Positions 34,401-43,154 of a stretch of 46,780 nucleotides of DNA are shown piece after piece. A program made the position numbers and the translations under genes. The notes beneath the pieces are model-generated. The model did no database searches, had not been told where the DNA came from, and saw only the letters and a list, made by a program, of their open reading frames with translations. The DNA lies in contig JAGWZH010000014.1 of NCBI GenBank assembly GCA_018971945.1, forward strand, positions 1 through 46,780. Direction: 5' to 3'. This stretch comes from Alphaproteobacteria bacterium (GTDB lineage Bacteria > Pseudomonadota > Alphaproteobacteria > Caulobacterales > Aquidulcibacteraceae). How positions within the stretch are numbered: the first letter of the stretch is position 1; each line of letters starts with the position of its first letter.

Positions 34401-35894
34401 ATGGCTGGGCGGCACAATCATTCAGCGTCAGCAATCCGCTCTCGCGCATCGCCAGGGTGGGCCGCAGCCCCCAGGCTCCGCCTGCTTGACCTCGCTGCGA
34501 TGCTCTGGCGCGAACGCGCGGTCGTGCTCGCGGTCGGTTGCGCCCTTGGGTTGGCGGGCCTCGCCCTGGCGATGATGCAGCCTCGCTACTACACCGCGCG
34601 CGCCGAGGTGCTGGTGCGGCTTGGTCAGGAATATGTTTTTCAGCCGCAAGTGGGCGGCGCAGGCGCTGGGGCGGCCCCTAAGCTGAGCGAGGTGATCAAT
34701 TCCGAGGTGCAGCTGGCAGGGAGCAAGGAGGTGGCGCGGCGAACGGTGGAGGCGATCGGTCCGATTGCGATTTATCCCGATCTCGCCAAGAGCGACGAGC
34801 GCGAGCCCGCCCTTTTGCAACGGCTCGCGGTGGAAATGCTGGTGAAGGATTTTCAGCTGATCATCGCGCCTGAAACACCCACCATCGCGATGACTTTTCG
34901 TTCGGAAGACCGCGCCATGGCTGCACGGGTGCTTGAGGTGCAGCTCGACGGTTATCTTGCGTTCCGCCGCGAAGTGCTCGTGGGGGCCGAAAGCGGGGCG
35001 TTCGACAATCAGCGCGACGAGTTCGAGGGCAGGCTTGGGGCTGTCAGCGCGGATCTCGCCTCCTTCCTGTCTGTCAATGGAATCGGTGATTTCGAGCGAG
35101 AGCTTGAAAGCCTTGGGGGCCTCGTCACCGCGACAGAAACCGAGCTGTTCGCCACGCGCGCCCGCCTGCAGGAAACCCTCGCCCGCGCCCGGAGCGTGCG
35201 CGCTGCTGTCGAGGCCATGGCCCCGGTGATTGAGCTTCAATCCGAAACGACAGCGGCGGGGCAGCTCACCGCGCTGCAATTGGAGCGGGAGCAATTATTG
35301 GCCCGTTATAATGAGAACGCCGCCCCAGTGCGCGAGATTGAGCGCCGGATCGCTCAGGTCCAGGCCTTCGTTGACAATGCGGAGATCAACGGCGTTTCGC
35401 GAACAGGACCGAACCCCGTGCGGCAGGCGGCGGAGGGCGAGCTGATCACTTTGGAGGCTGAGGCGCGCGCGCAGCAGGATCGGGTGGCGGCGCTGCAGGC
35501 TCAAGCGGGGCAGGCCGCGCAACGGCTTCGAAGTCTGCAGGCCCTGGAGCCGCAATATCGTGATCTCGTGCGAGAGCGGGCGGTGCTGGAGGAGAACGCC
35601 CGCTCCTTCTCCGCGCGGGCCGAAGAGGCCCGTGCATTTCGCCAAATCGCCGGGCAAAGTACCGACAATATCAGCGTGGTGGAACGCCCGACCCCACCTC
35701 GTCGCGGCGCCAGTCTTCGGATGCCCATCGCGTTGGCCGCTCTTTGTCTCGCCGGGCTCGCCGCACTGGCGGCAGGCCTCGCACGCGGCTATCTGCGCAA
35801 CCGCTTCCCCACCGCCACAAGCGCCGCTCGGACCCTCAATCTGCCGCTTCTCGGCGTCACATTGGACGAGGCGACAGCCCGGGGCTCAGGATGA
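34401..35894 (+). CDS. hfsA: Wzz/Wzc-type chain-length and export protein (HfsA-like)
   Basis: 497 residues from the ATG at 34401; the frame is open to an earlier ATG at 34329 and neither has a strong ribosome-binding site. Seen: a first membrane segment (about 39-59), a large periplasmic Wzz-like region (ARAEVLVRLGQEYVF, VINSEVQLAGSKEVARRTVE), long coiled coils (about 210-410) and a Pro-containing stretch (VVERPTPPRRGASL) before the second membrane segment (about 440-462). It has no kinase domain of its own; the next gene supplies one as a separate protein, as in HfsA/HfsB. It should span from the inner membrane towards the HfsD-like channel. Its stop overlaps the next start (ATGA). Confidence 0.87.
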   Translation: MAGRHNHSASAIRSRASPGWAAAPRLRLLDLAAMLWRERAVVLAVGCALGLAGLALAMMQPRYYTARAEVLVRLGQEYVFQPQVGGAGAGAAPKLSEVINSEVQLAGSKEVARRTVEAIGPIAIYPDLAKSDEREPALLQRLAVEMLVKDFQLIIAPETPTIAMTFRSEDRAMAARVLEVQLDGYLAFRREVLVGAESGAFDNQRDEFEGRLGAVSADLASFLSVNGIGDFERELESLGGLVTATETELFATRARLQETLARARSVRAAVEAMAPVIELQSETTAAGQLTALQLEREQLLARYNENAAPVREIERRIAQVQAFVDNAEINGVSRTGPNPVRQAAEGELITLEAEARAQQDRVAALQAQAGQAAQRLRSLQALEPQYRDLVRERAVLEENARSFSARAEEARAFRQIAGQSTDNISVVERPTPPRRGASLRMPIALAALCLAGLAALAAGLARGYLRNRFPTATSAARTLNLPLLGVTLDEATARGSG

Positions 35895-36568
35895 CCGCGC
35901 CCGGCTCCATGACCGGCGTTTTGCGGGCTCTGGCCGCACTGCCTCGCAAAGGCCGAGGCAGAGCGGTCATGATCGTTGCGGCGCGCCGAGGGGAGGGCGC
36001 GTCCACCATCGCCCGAACCATTGCGGAGAGCGCCTCCTCGGGTGTGACTTTGCTTCTCGATTTGGACCTTATCCGATCGGAGCATCGGCTCGCCTATGCG
36101 CAAGCGGGCCCCCCGCTGTCAGAAGGCATTGATGCGCGCCTCAAGGGGCAGAGGCTTTATCGGATCGTTGATGCGGAAGGCCGGCTCCGCCCTGATACGC
36201 GGGGCGGGATGGCCTATTTCCGGGTTGGACGATCCAAGCTTTTTGTCTCGGGATTCGATGCGGGCGCGGCCCTGCAGGAAGGCGACAGGCTGCAAGTCCT
36301 CACGGGCCCTTCATACTGGACGGCGGTGCGCCAATCCTGCGAGTTGTGCGTGGTGGACGCTCCCGCGTTGGAGGATTCCCGGGTCGGGCTCAGCGTGGCC
36401 GCTCATATGGATGGCGTCGTGCTCGTGGCCTGCGGCGCAACCGGGTCAGTCACGGCTTCTGTGGGACTAAAGACCGAGTTGGAGGCTGCGGGCGCTTTCG
36501 TGATGGGTGTCGTTTACACCCGCGCGGACAGCGGAGCGCTGACTTTGGAGCGGCTAAGCTTGGGCTAG
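35891..36568 (+). CDS. hfsB: Wzc-kinase-domain-like protein (HfsB-like) with degenerate Walker A
   Basis: 225 residues, the separate cytoplasmic partner of the HfsA-like protein. It has the fold signature of bacterial tyrosine kinases/MinD-type ATPases: Walker A region VMIVAARRGEGASTIARTIA, Walker A' LLLDLDLIRSE and Walker B CVVDAPAL. Position 37, which is the invariant lysine in GEGKS, is alanine (GEGAS), and there is no tyrosine-rich C-terminal tail. It is therefore unlikely to be an active tyrosine kinase, and a structural or regulatory role in export is inferred. The ATG overlaps the hfsA stop by four bases. Confidence 0.8.
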   Translation: MTAPGSMTGVLRALAALPRKGRGRAVMIVAARRGEGASTIARTIAESASSGVTLLLDLDLIRSEHRLAYAQAGPPLSEGIDARLKGQRLYRIVDAEGRLRPDTRGGMAYFRVGRSKLFVSGFDAGAALQEGDRLQVLTGPSYWTAVRQSCELCVVDAPALEDSRVGLSVAAHMDGVVLVACGATGSVTASVGLKTELEAAGAFVMGVVYTRADSGALTLERLSLG

Positions 36569-37102
36569 CGCGTTTCGCGGGCTTGTGGAATTGGCAGAGA
36601 CACTAAAACCTCATTGTTTCACTCTTTGAATTCTCTCCATCAAATCTTCCCCAGGCCGGAGGCCGGAGGCGGGGGCGCTTTTCCTTAACCCTCCGAACAG
36701 ACGCGGGCCGGATCGCACCGGCTGGGGCGACGAGGGCGTCCTGCCGCGTCTCGGGGTGGCTCGGCTGGCGCGGACGCGGCTGGCGAGCATAGCCCGGTCA
36801 GCCCTTAAAACCCGATCAGCCCTTAAAGCCCGGAGAGTCCTGAAAGCCTGGACAGTCCTGAAGGCCCGGACAGTCCTGAAGGCCCTGTCACCCTCCGCAA
36901 CCCTGACAATCCCGACAATTGTGTCGGCCCTGGGTTGCTCTCCGCCCAGGGTTTGCAGCCGGGCGCGGTCCAATGCGGATCGCTATTCTTTCAAAGCCGC
37001 TTGGCCGCCAGGGAGAGCTCTGCGCGGGGATGTGCTCCCGGCCTTTCTATGGACAGGGCGACGTTCAAGCTTGGAAGCGGTCCTTGGCGGCGACCCTAGG
37101 CG
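36569..37102. other. Non-coding stretch between hfsB and the convergent operon
   Basis: About 530 bases between two converging transcripts. It contains the 18-bp tandem repeat at 36793-36918. Frames overlapping the repeat on both strands (for example 36611-36973 minus) are low-complexity products of the repeat and are not supported as genes. Confidence 0.6.
36793..36918. repeat. 18-bp tandem repeat, seven units
   Basis: Seven contiguous 18-bp units, the clearest being CCCGGACAGTCCTGAAGG (36865-36882) and CCCGATCAGCCCTTAAAG (36811-36828). The units drift in sequence but the length never changes. On the plus strand one frame gives hexapeptides PGQPLK, PDQPLK and then PGES, PGQS units interrupted by TGA codons, so it may be a decayed proline-rich coding repeat. 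Confidence 0.85.
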
Positions 37103-38158
37103 TCAAGACCGCCCACGGTCTGCAGCCCCGCTGCGATGCATCAGACGGTCCGTCATCGTCTTTGATGGCAGTCTGCCCGCATTCGCCTGAGACAAAGGGC
37201 TCCCGCCGTTCATGGATGCGGGCGGACTTGCAAGGGCGCTCTCGCGGGCCAAAGCCTCTCCGTAAAACAGGCGGGGCCTCCACCAGACGAGTTTGCCGGC
37301 TCCGCGAACGGCCTTGTCAAGAAACCAGTAGCGAGCCGGACTGCCCGCCAGAAAGGCCGCCCCAGCGACCGCGCCGCAGAGGGTCGCTTGGGCCCCGCCC
37401 AAAGCCATGTGCGCAGCGATCGCGCCCCATTGTTTAGGCTCCGCCGCGAAGGCGGCTTCGCAAGGGCCTTGGCCGAAGGCGAAGGCCCGCTTCATCGCAT
37501 AGGCGAGGCTCGCCCGTTCGGGAGGGATGTGCTCGATCACCACCGCTTCCGCCGCCCAGGCGAAGCGCCGACCGGCAGCGTGGGCCCACGAAAAAAGCAT
37601 ATCATCTTCGCCGCCCTTTTCGTTGGCCTCCAGGGAGAACGGGGCGGACGCGGCCAGCATCGTCTCCCGCCGCAACAAGGAATTGCCGATGCCGTAATAG
37701 CGATGACTGGGGCCGCTCTGCTGTGGGCCCGCACGCGTATAGAGCCGTTCGACATAGGCTTTGTGGGGGATGGCGTCATTCGCCAATCGCGCCTGCACCG
37801 GACCAAAGACCGCGTCGGCGCCCGTTTGGCGTTGCACGGCAAGGAGCGCCGCGAGCCAATGCGGGGGCGCTTCCTCGTCGTCGTCGAGAAAGGCGACGAG
37901 CGCGTCATGGGTCGCGCTCATGCCGGCATTGCGGGCGTTGGCCACACCAGGGCGCGACTCGTGAAGCAGGACCAGAGGCGCTGTGGTTTCCTGCCTCAAG
38001 GCTGCAAAAGCCTGAGCAGCAGAGCCCTCAGGGCTGTTGTCAATCGCCACAAGTTGAGGCGGATTGGCCAAGCCCACTTGGCGCAGAACACTGCGCGCCG
38101 CCCGCAAGAAGCTTTCGGGCCGGCGGAAAGTTGGGATCATGACGCTGAGGCCGCTCAT
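37103..38158 (-). CDS. Family 2 glycosyltransferase (holdfast cluster)
   Basis: 351 residues. Seen: GT-A fold start SVMIPTFRRPESFLRAARSV, the nucleotide-binding NSPEGSAAQ region, AFLDDDEEAPPHWL carrying the metal-binding DDD, then RYYGIGNSLLRRETM and GGEDDMLFSWAHAAG with the ED motif near the acceptor site, and a hydrophobic C-terminal part (GAVAGAAFLAG) suggesting membrane association. Its ATG overlaps the stop of the deacetylase gene (ATGA), so it belongs to the hfsE-F-G-H transcript. It probably adds a further sugar to the repeat unit. HfsL of Caulobacter is a possible counterpart, but I cannot prove this. Confidence 0.88.
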   Translation of the reverse strand: MSGLSVMIPTFRRPESFLRAARSVLRQVGLANPPQLVAIDNSPEGSAAQAFAALRQETTAPLVLLHESRPGVANARNAGMSATHDALVAFLDDDEEAPPHWLAALLAVQRQTGADAVFGPVQARLANDAIPHKAYVERLYTRAGPQQSGPSHRYYGIGNSLLRRETMLAASAPFSLEANEKGGEDDMLFSWAHAAGRRFAWAAEAVVIEHIPPERASLAYAMKRAFAFGQGPCEAAFAAEPKQWGAIAAHMALGGAQATLCGAVAGAAFLAGSPARYWFLDKAVRGAGKLVWWRPRLFYGEALARESALASPPASMNGGSPLSQANAGRLPSKTMTDRLMHRSGAADRGRS

Positions 38159-38922
38159 GGGAGCGCCTTCAAGACATGATCAGCGGCTTCGCCAACAGGA
38201 AGGACAGCGAAGCCGAGATCCTTGGCGTTTTGGATTGTGTCTGCGAGCGCCTTGGGCGTTGTGCCGAACCGGCTCGGCTTCGGCGCCACGTCGTGGGTGA
38301 AAAGGATCAACCAGGCTTGGCGCGCAGCGGCCCTGGCAAGCCAGGGACTGACCAGCCGGTGGGCGTGTTCGCCGTAAAGGCTCACAGCGCGGAGCTGCAG
38401 CCTGTCTGACCAACCGATATTTAGACCAGGCAAGATTCCTCTGGCGGTGGTGAAGCGAGAAGCCAGGGCCTGCTTGAGGGCGAAGCTTGTTTCGCCATAG
38501 GGATAGGCCATGTTCCGGGGCGGCGCCTTGAGCCCGAGGGCCCCAAGGCTTTCGGCGTTGCGGGCGCAATCGTTCAGAACCATGGCGGGCGCCGCCTTGG
38601 CGCAGTCGAGATGGCTATGGCTGTGGCAGCCGATTTCATGGCCTTCGTTTTGGACCGCGGCGAGATCGGATTTGCTGAACATCGGGCCATAAAGACTATC
38701 GGCGTCTTGAAGTCCTGCGCACGCATAGACCGTGGCGCGAACCTCCGCCGCCGCCAGCACGGGGAGCCCATGACGGACCACGCTGGCGGGAAAGTCGTCG
38801 AAAGTGATGGATAGGATCGGCTGGTTCGGCGCGATCTTAACGGGCTGGGCCGCGCGCCATTGGGTCAGGCGTCGGCCGATCTTGGCTGAGAGCGCGCGGG
38901 AGGGCTCATAAACCGAGGTCAC
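38155..38922 (-). CDS. hfsH: Polysaccharide deacetylase (HfsH-like)
   Basis: Removes N-acetyl groups from the holdfast polymer, which in Caulobacter is needed for cohesion and adhesion. 255 residues from a GTG at 38922 that overlaps the HfsG stop (GTGA). The longer frame upstream only reads through hfsG. Seen: the metal-binding TFDDFP motif with the catalytic Asp pair, HSHSHLD (two zinc-binding histidines), YPYGETS (motif 3) and a late FTHDVAP with the motif 5 histidine, all in carbohydrate esterase family 4 order. The length agrees with Caulobacter HfsH (about 257). Confidence 0.88.
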   Translation of the reverse strand: MTSVYEPSRALSAKIGRRLTQWRAAQPVKIAPNQPILSITFDDFPASVVRHGLPVLAAAEVRATVYACAGLQDADSLYGPMFSKSDLAAVQNEGHEIGCHSHSHLDCAKAAPAMVLNDCARNAESLGALGLKAPPRNMAYPYGETSFALKQALASRFTTARGILPGLNIGWSDRLQLRAVSLYGEHAHRLVSPWLARAAARQAWLILFTHDVAPKPSRFGTTPKALADTIQNAKDLGFAVLPVGEAADHVLKALP

Positions 38923-39827
38923 GGGGCGTGCTCGGCATAGATTGAGGTGCGGTAGAGCTTTAGTGCGGCGTGACGGGCCAGCATGGGCGTACAGCCCCAC
39001 GGGTCGCGGGCGAGAAAAGAGAGGGCGGGTCGGGCTGCTCGATGAACCGGGACGCGCTTGAGCGCTTGGGCCGCACGCCAACTGGCGAACCGGGAAACAG
39101 CCTCCGGGTGCTTGGTGGCGAGCCGTCCGTAGTTTGGTCCGGCCTCCCTGAATTTGCGCAACAGGGTCTCGACGCTGTCGAGCCCCGCATGGGTGGCGGT
39201 ATTGTCAAGATGGCGGATCGCGCCGAACCGGCTCGCCCTCAGGGCCCAGTCGACGTCCTCCCAGCCCCAACCGACGAAAGCTTCGTCAAAAGGCGTTTCG
39301 GCCAAAACGTCTCGGCGCACCAAGAGATTGCTGGTGGCGGTGAACTGCGCTGGGTCGAGGGCGCGATCCGCCGCGCTGCGGCAGTCGGACCGAGCGCTCA
39401 TGAATTTATGCAGCGCTGTGGCTTTCAAGCTCTTGGCCTGGACCACTGAAAACCCGCCGAAGGCCACTGGCGGATCGTCCGCGTCGATCAGTGCTAGCCA
39501 GCGATCGAGAAAAGCCGGCTGGTCGGGGATCATGTCGGCGTCCAGAAACAAGACATGGCGGCCCTGAGCCTCCGCGATGAGCCGGTTGCGGGCGGCGGCG
39601 CGGCCGCCGTTGCTAGGCAGAACGATCAGGCGAACCTTGTGGGAGCCGCTGCTCGCCAGGGCCTTGAGCTTTTTCGTCAAGCTCGGATCGCCGGACCCAT
39701 CGTCGAGGATCACCCACTCCAGCCGCGCCCTAGCTTCATCCGACGCGGAGGCGAAGTTTTGCCCGATGGGTGTCGGATCATGCCGGAAAACCGGGGTGAG
39801 GATCGAGATTGTGGTCGCAGGTGACAT
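38919..39827 (-). CDS. hfsG: Family 2 glycosyltransferase (HfsG-like)
   Basis: 302 residues. Seen: GT-A start SILTPVFRHDPTPIGQN, EWVILDDGSGDPSLTK with the DDGS motif, NGGRAAARNRLIAEAQG, VLFLDADMIP carrying the metal-binding DAD, and FVGWGWEDVDWALR with the ED acceptor-site motif. In Caulobacter HfsG transfers a sugar to the lipid-linked holdfast precursor; here the gene has the same neighbours on both sides. The stop overlaps the GTG of hfsH. ATG start. Confidence 0.88.
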   Translation of the reverse strand: MSPATTISILTPVFRHDPTPIGQNFASASDEARARLEWVILDDGSGDPSLTKKLKALASSGSHKVRLIVLPSNGGRAAARNRLIAEAQGRHVLFLDADMIPDQPAFLDRWLALIDADDPPVAFGGFSVVQAKSLKATALHKFMSARSDCRSAADRALDPAQFTATSNLLVRRDVLAETPFDEAFVGWGWEDVDWALRASRFGAIRHLDNTATHAGLDSVETLLRKFREAGPNYGRLATKHPEAVSRFASWRAAQALKRVPVHRAARPALSFLARDPWGCTPMLARHAALKLYRTSIYAEHAP

Positions 39828-39844
39828 CGGCTCGGGTCGGATTC

Positions 39845-41302
39845 TTATTTCAGCCAGGCGGTCACCCTAGCGCAGAGGCGTTGCCAAACCGCTTCCGCGA
39901 TCGGGCGGCAGCCGGCGACATTCAGAAGCAGGGCCGCCGTCGCGTAGGTCGCGGCGCCGGCCAAGGTCTTTGCGACGAGCTCCGGCAAGCCGCCCGTTGG
40001 AGGGATCGCCAGCACGACGGGGGCCATCGCCGCCGCCGCGAGGAGGGAGCGGGCGAGGTCGCCCAATGCCCACGGCAAGGGGAAAAGGCGCTTGCCTACC
40101 AACGCCAGGAGGCCCGCTCCGCATGCGGTCGCCACAGCCACGGCCCAGGCGGCTCCATAGAGGCCATAGGCATGGGCGCCGAGGCCCGCGAGGAGCACAG
40201 TCAGAGCGGCGGGAAAAAGCATCACCATGGCCCGCAGCCCGGTGCGGCGCGTCAACTGAAACGCCTCGGAGAAATAATAGGTGGATAAGCCCGCAAACAG
40301 ACCTGCCGCCGCCAAGGGCGGGATCAGGGCCGCGGCCTCGCCGGCCAAGGCTTCGCCCACCATGGTCGTCGCCAAAGGCTGCGCGACCAGGATGAGCCCA
40401 AGGGCGGCGGGGATGGTTAAAGCGTAGAGCGTGCGGATCATCCCGTGCGCGAGGCGAAGCGCAGCGGTGCGGTCGCCGTTTTCGTAAGCGGAGAGCGTCA
40501 GCGGCGCTGCGGACATGCCGGCCCAGATGAAAAGGAGATCCAGGGTGCGGACAAGACCAAAAGCTGCCGCATAGGCGCCGACGGCGGCCTCCCCCAGAAC
40601 ACCGGCGATTGCGAAGCGAGCGCCTGCCTGCACCGCAAGCTCAAGAGACAAGGCCATCGCGAGCGGCATCCCATAACCGGCAAACGCCGCCGCCGCCTTC
40701 AGCTCCAGCCGCCCGCCCCGACCCTGCCCTAGGAGCCGAAGCGCATCGGGCAGGGCGATGACCAAGGCGCCGACCAGCAGCCCCAGGAACGGCGCCGCCG
40801 CTCCCAGGGTCGTTGTGGCCGCAAAGGCGATGCCGAAACCCAGACCCGCCATCGTGAAAACGGTTTCGCCAACGCTGTAACGGACGACCTTATGATCGGC
40901 CCGGTCGGTCTCCCGCGCGACGCGCGTCAAGAAACGAACCAGGCTCGCGCCGATCGCAAGGCTGGCGGCGGCGGCCATAGCGGGGTCGGCGCGGAACGCG
41001 ATCTGTACGATGGCGATCAGGGCCGCGGCGAAAACCGCCGCGGCCAGAAGGATCCCATTCAGGGTGGCGAAATGATGGGAAAGGGTTCCTTCCGCTTTGG
41101 CTTTTGCATGAAAGCGAAAGGCTGCCGCCTCGGCCCATGTGAGCGTCAGAGTATGGACGAGCTGAGAAGCGACAAGGACAAGCGCGTAGCGGCCGTAATC
41201 TTCAGGGGGCAGCAGACGCGTAAAGGCCGCTACCGCGCCAAAACCAGCCACGGCTTGGGCGATGTTGACCGGCAAATGTCCCATGAGTCGCTTGGCGATC
41301 AT
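39845..41302 (-). CDS. hfsF: Wzx-type polysaccharide flippase (HfsF-like)
   Basis: 485 residues from the ATG at 41302 (the frame is open 22 codons further but overlaps hfsE). About 12-14 hydrophobic segments with few charges, for example ILLAAAVFAAALIAIVQIAF and IPAALGLILVAQPLATTMVG, and the N-terminal PVNIAQAVAGFGAVAAFTRL typical of the MOP/PST flippase fold. It should move the undecaprenyl-linked repeat unit to the periplasmic face. It begins 8 bases after the hfsE stop and ends 17 bases before hfsG. Confidence 0.88.
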   Translation of the reverse strand: MIAKRLMGHLPVNIAQAVAGFGAVAAFTRLLPPEDYGRYALVLVASQLVHTLTLTWAEAAAFRFHAKAKAEGTLSHHFATLNGILLAAAVFAAALIAIVQIAFRADPAMAAAASLAIGASLVRFLTRVARETDRADHKVVRYSVGETVFTMAGLGFGIAFAATTTLGAAAPFLGLLVGALVIALPDALRLLGQGRGGRLELKAAAAFAGYGMPLAMALSLELAVQAGARFAIAGVLGEAAVGAYAAAFGLVRTLDLLFIWAGMSAAPLTLSAYENGDRTAALRLAHGMIRTLYALTIPAALGLILVAQPLATTMVGEALAGEAAALIPPLAAAGLFAGLSTYYFSEAFQLTRRTGLRAMVMLFPAALTVLLAGLGAHAYGLYGAAWAVAVATACGAGLLALVGKRLFPLPWALGDLARSLLAAAAMAPVVLAIPPTGGLPELVAKTLAGAATYATAALLLNVAGCRPIAEAVWQRLCARVTAWLK

Positions 41303-41310
41303 GGGAGGGT

Positions 41311-42903
41311 TTAGCGCGTGCGCAATTCGTCGCCAAGCAGGGCTGGAACCGTGCGGATCATGATCCACAGGTCAAACCAGAACGAGGCGCGGGCGACATA
41401 TTCCATGTCGTAGCGAATGCGCTCGCGCACATCCTCGGCGCGGTCAATGGGACCCCGGGAGCCGTTGATTTGCGCCCAGCCTGTCAGGCCAGGCTTGATC
41501 CGGTGGCGGTGGGCGTACTCAGAAACGATCGAGGCGGTGTAGACATCGCCGGTTTTCATGCCCACGGCGTGCGGCCGCGGACCGACAAGGGACATGTCGC
41601 CCTTGATCACGTTGAAGAGCTGTGGAAGTTCGTCGAGGCTCGTTCGGCGGAGGAAAGCGCCGAGCTTGGTGACCCGGGGGTCTTTGGCTTGGACTTGCAG
41701 AACCGGGCCCTGCGCGCTCTGCGGATCGTGGCGCATCGTTCGGAATTTGAAGACCGTGATGATGCGGTTATTGAAGCCTTCGCGCTCTTGCTTGAACAGA
41801 ATAGGACCCGGACTGTCCCGCCTGATGAGCGCTGCGATGAGGGCCATGACAGGGGAGAACACGAGCAAAAGCGCGCTCGCGACCACAAGGTCCTGCATGC
41901 GTTTGACGCTTGCGCGGCGGCGAGAGAGACCACCGCCGGACATGCGAGCGGTCGGGGTATCCGCAATGGTTTCGAGTTGGACAGGCTCGCCGATGGAGAC
42001 GCCGTCGAGGTCAAGCACGAGGTCGACGCGATTAGGCGTGATCCGGAGGCGCTGCAGCAGCGCCCTCACCCGAACTTCCGCCTTCTGGCTCACGCAGACG
42101 ACAATGCGGTCCATCTCCGGCAGAAGCGGCCAGGACAACAGGTCCTCGATGGTGCCGAGAACGGGGGCGCCCGCGACTATGAGCGGGTTGCGGTCGGCTC
42201 TGTCGTCGAAGACAGCGATCACCCGCAGATGCTTTGAAGCGTTGCTCTTCTCGATCAAACGCTGGGCCGCGTCAGTGGCCCCGACGACCACAATGTTTTC
42301 ACTCAGCGCGCCTGACGCCAAGGCGTGACGAACCCAAAGCCCGCACAGCGCATGGAGACCGGCGATGCTCAGGCCCCCGATGGGCGCGGTGACGGCGATT
42401 GCGAGAAGCACAGGCGCGGAGGGGGCCGTCGCGGAGGCGAAACCGATAGCGGCGAGAACGCCCATTGCGATCCCTCCCACAGCCCGCTCGCTGCGGCCTT
42501 CGCCTTGCGCCAAATCGGCGTAGGCGTTCGTCATCCAAAGGCCAGCTTTCATCAACGCCGCAACGCCGGCAAGAACGACAGCCTGAGACAAGGTGAGGGC
42601 GCCGACATCGACCTGATAGCCAAGCGTCACCACGGCTGCGGCGACAGCGGTCACCAGTAGCCAGTCAGCGCAGGCAAGCAGACGCCCGAGAAACCAGGCG
42701 TCGAGCCGGAGCCGTCGACGCCCGAGGCTGGCAAGCTGGCCGACGGCGGCTGCGGAAAAGGGCGTTTTAGGCTCGTCGGCGCGCTGCGCGCGGGCGTCTC
42801 CGCGTTGAAGCGCTTCGGCATGATGCGCCGGCCGCGGTCCTGCCTCTCCGGCCGCCAGCCCCTGACGTCTCGCGCGGGCTTCGGAAATCGAGGTGGGCTT
42901 CAC
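41311..42903 (-). CDS. hfsE: Undecaprenyl-phosphate sugar-phosphate transferase (HfsE-like)
   Basis: Starts the repeat unit by moving a sugar phosphate onto undecaprenyl phosphate. 530 residues from the GTG at 42903, which has GAGGAGA nine bases upstream; a GTG at 42978 is also in frame. Seen: five N-terminal hydrophobic segments (about residues 75-205), a central nucleotide-binding-like domain (ENIVVVGATDAAQRLIEKS), and the C-terminal catalytic domain with SPGPILFKQEREG, ITVFKFRTMR, LDELPQLFNVIKGDMSLVGP and PGLTGWAQINGSRGP. This is the PHPT family layout shared by HfsE, PssY and PssZ. First gene of the minus-strand operon. Confidence 0.9.
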   Translation of the reverse strand: MKPTSISEARARRQGLAAGEAGPRPAHHAEALQRGDARAQRADEPKTPFSAAAVGQLASLGRRRLRLDAWFLGRLLACADWLLVTAVAAAVVTLGYQVDVGALTLSQAVVLAGVAALMKAGLWMTNAYADLAQGEGRSERAVGGIAMGVLAAIGFASATAPSAPVLLAIAVTAPIGGLSIAGLHALCGLWVRHALASGALSENIVVVGATDAAQRLIEKSNASKHLRVIAVFDDRADRNPLIVAGAPVLGTIEDLLSWPLLPEMDRIVVCVSQKAEVRVRALLQRLRITPNRVDLVLDLDGVSIGEPVQLETIADTPTARMSGGGLSRRRASVKRMQDLVVASALLLVFSPVMALIAALIRRDSPGPILFKQEREGFNNRIITVFKFRTMRHDPQSAQGPVLQVQAKDPRVTKLGAFLRRTSLDELPQLFNVIKGDMSLVGPRPHAVGMKTGDVYTASIVSEYAHRHRIKPGLTGWAQINGSRGPIDRAEDVRERIRYDMEYVARASFWFDLWIMIRTVPALLGDELRTR

Positions 42904-43063
42904 GGGACAATTCTCCTCAGACGGGACCTTTCGCTCAATGGCTCTCGCAAGAAGCGTGCCGCTTGAGGGGCGTTTCACGGGGTCCCGACAGGCGTCGCCT
43001 GTCGTAGGGGGAGGGGAAGGCGCCTTGATTGTTGCGTCCCTTGGCGTGTAGGAGGGGCTGACC

Positions 43064-43154
43064 GGAGACGTGGCCGAGCGGCTGAAGGCGGCGCCTTGCT
43101 AAGGCGTTATACTCTAACCGGGTATCGAGGGTTCGAATCCCTCCGTCTCCGCCA
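43064..43154 (+). tRNA. tRNA-Ser (anticodon GCT)
   Basis: 91 nt with encoded CCA. The acceptor stem GGAGACG (43064-43070) pairs with CGTCTCC (43144-43150). The anticodon loop CTTGCTAAG carries GCT at 43098-43100, followed by the long class II variable arm (GTTATACTCTAACC) and a GGTTCGAATCC T-arm. Reads AGC/AGT codons. Confidence 0.97.

Noticed and set aside
36793-36918. CRISPR array
   Set aside because: Repeat units are contiguous with no spacers between them and no cas genes are nearby.
36611-36973. Minus-strand protein with FRTVRAFRTVQAF repeats
   Set aside because: Direct product of the 18-bp DNA tandem repeat; similar repeats appear in several frames, so there is no preferred coding frame.
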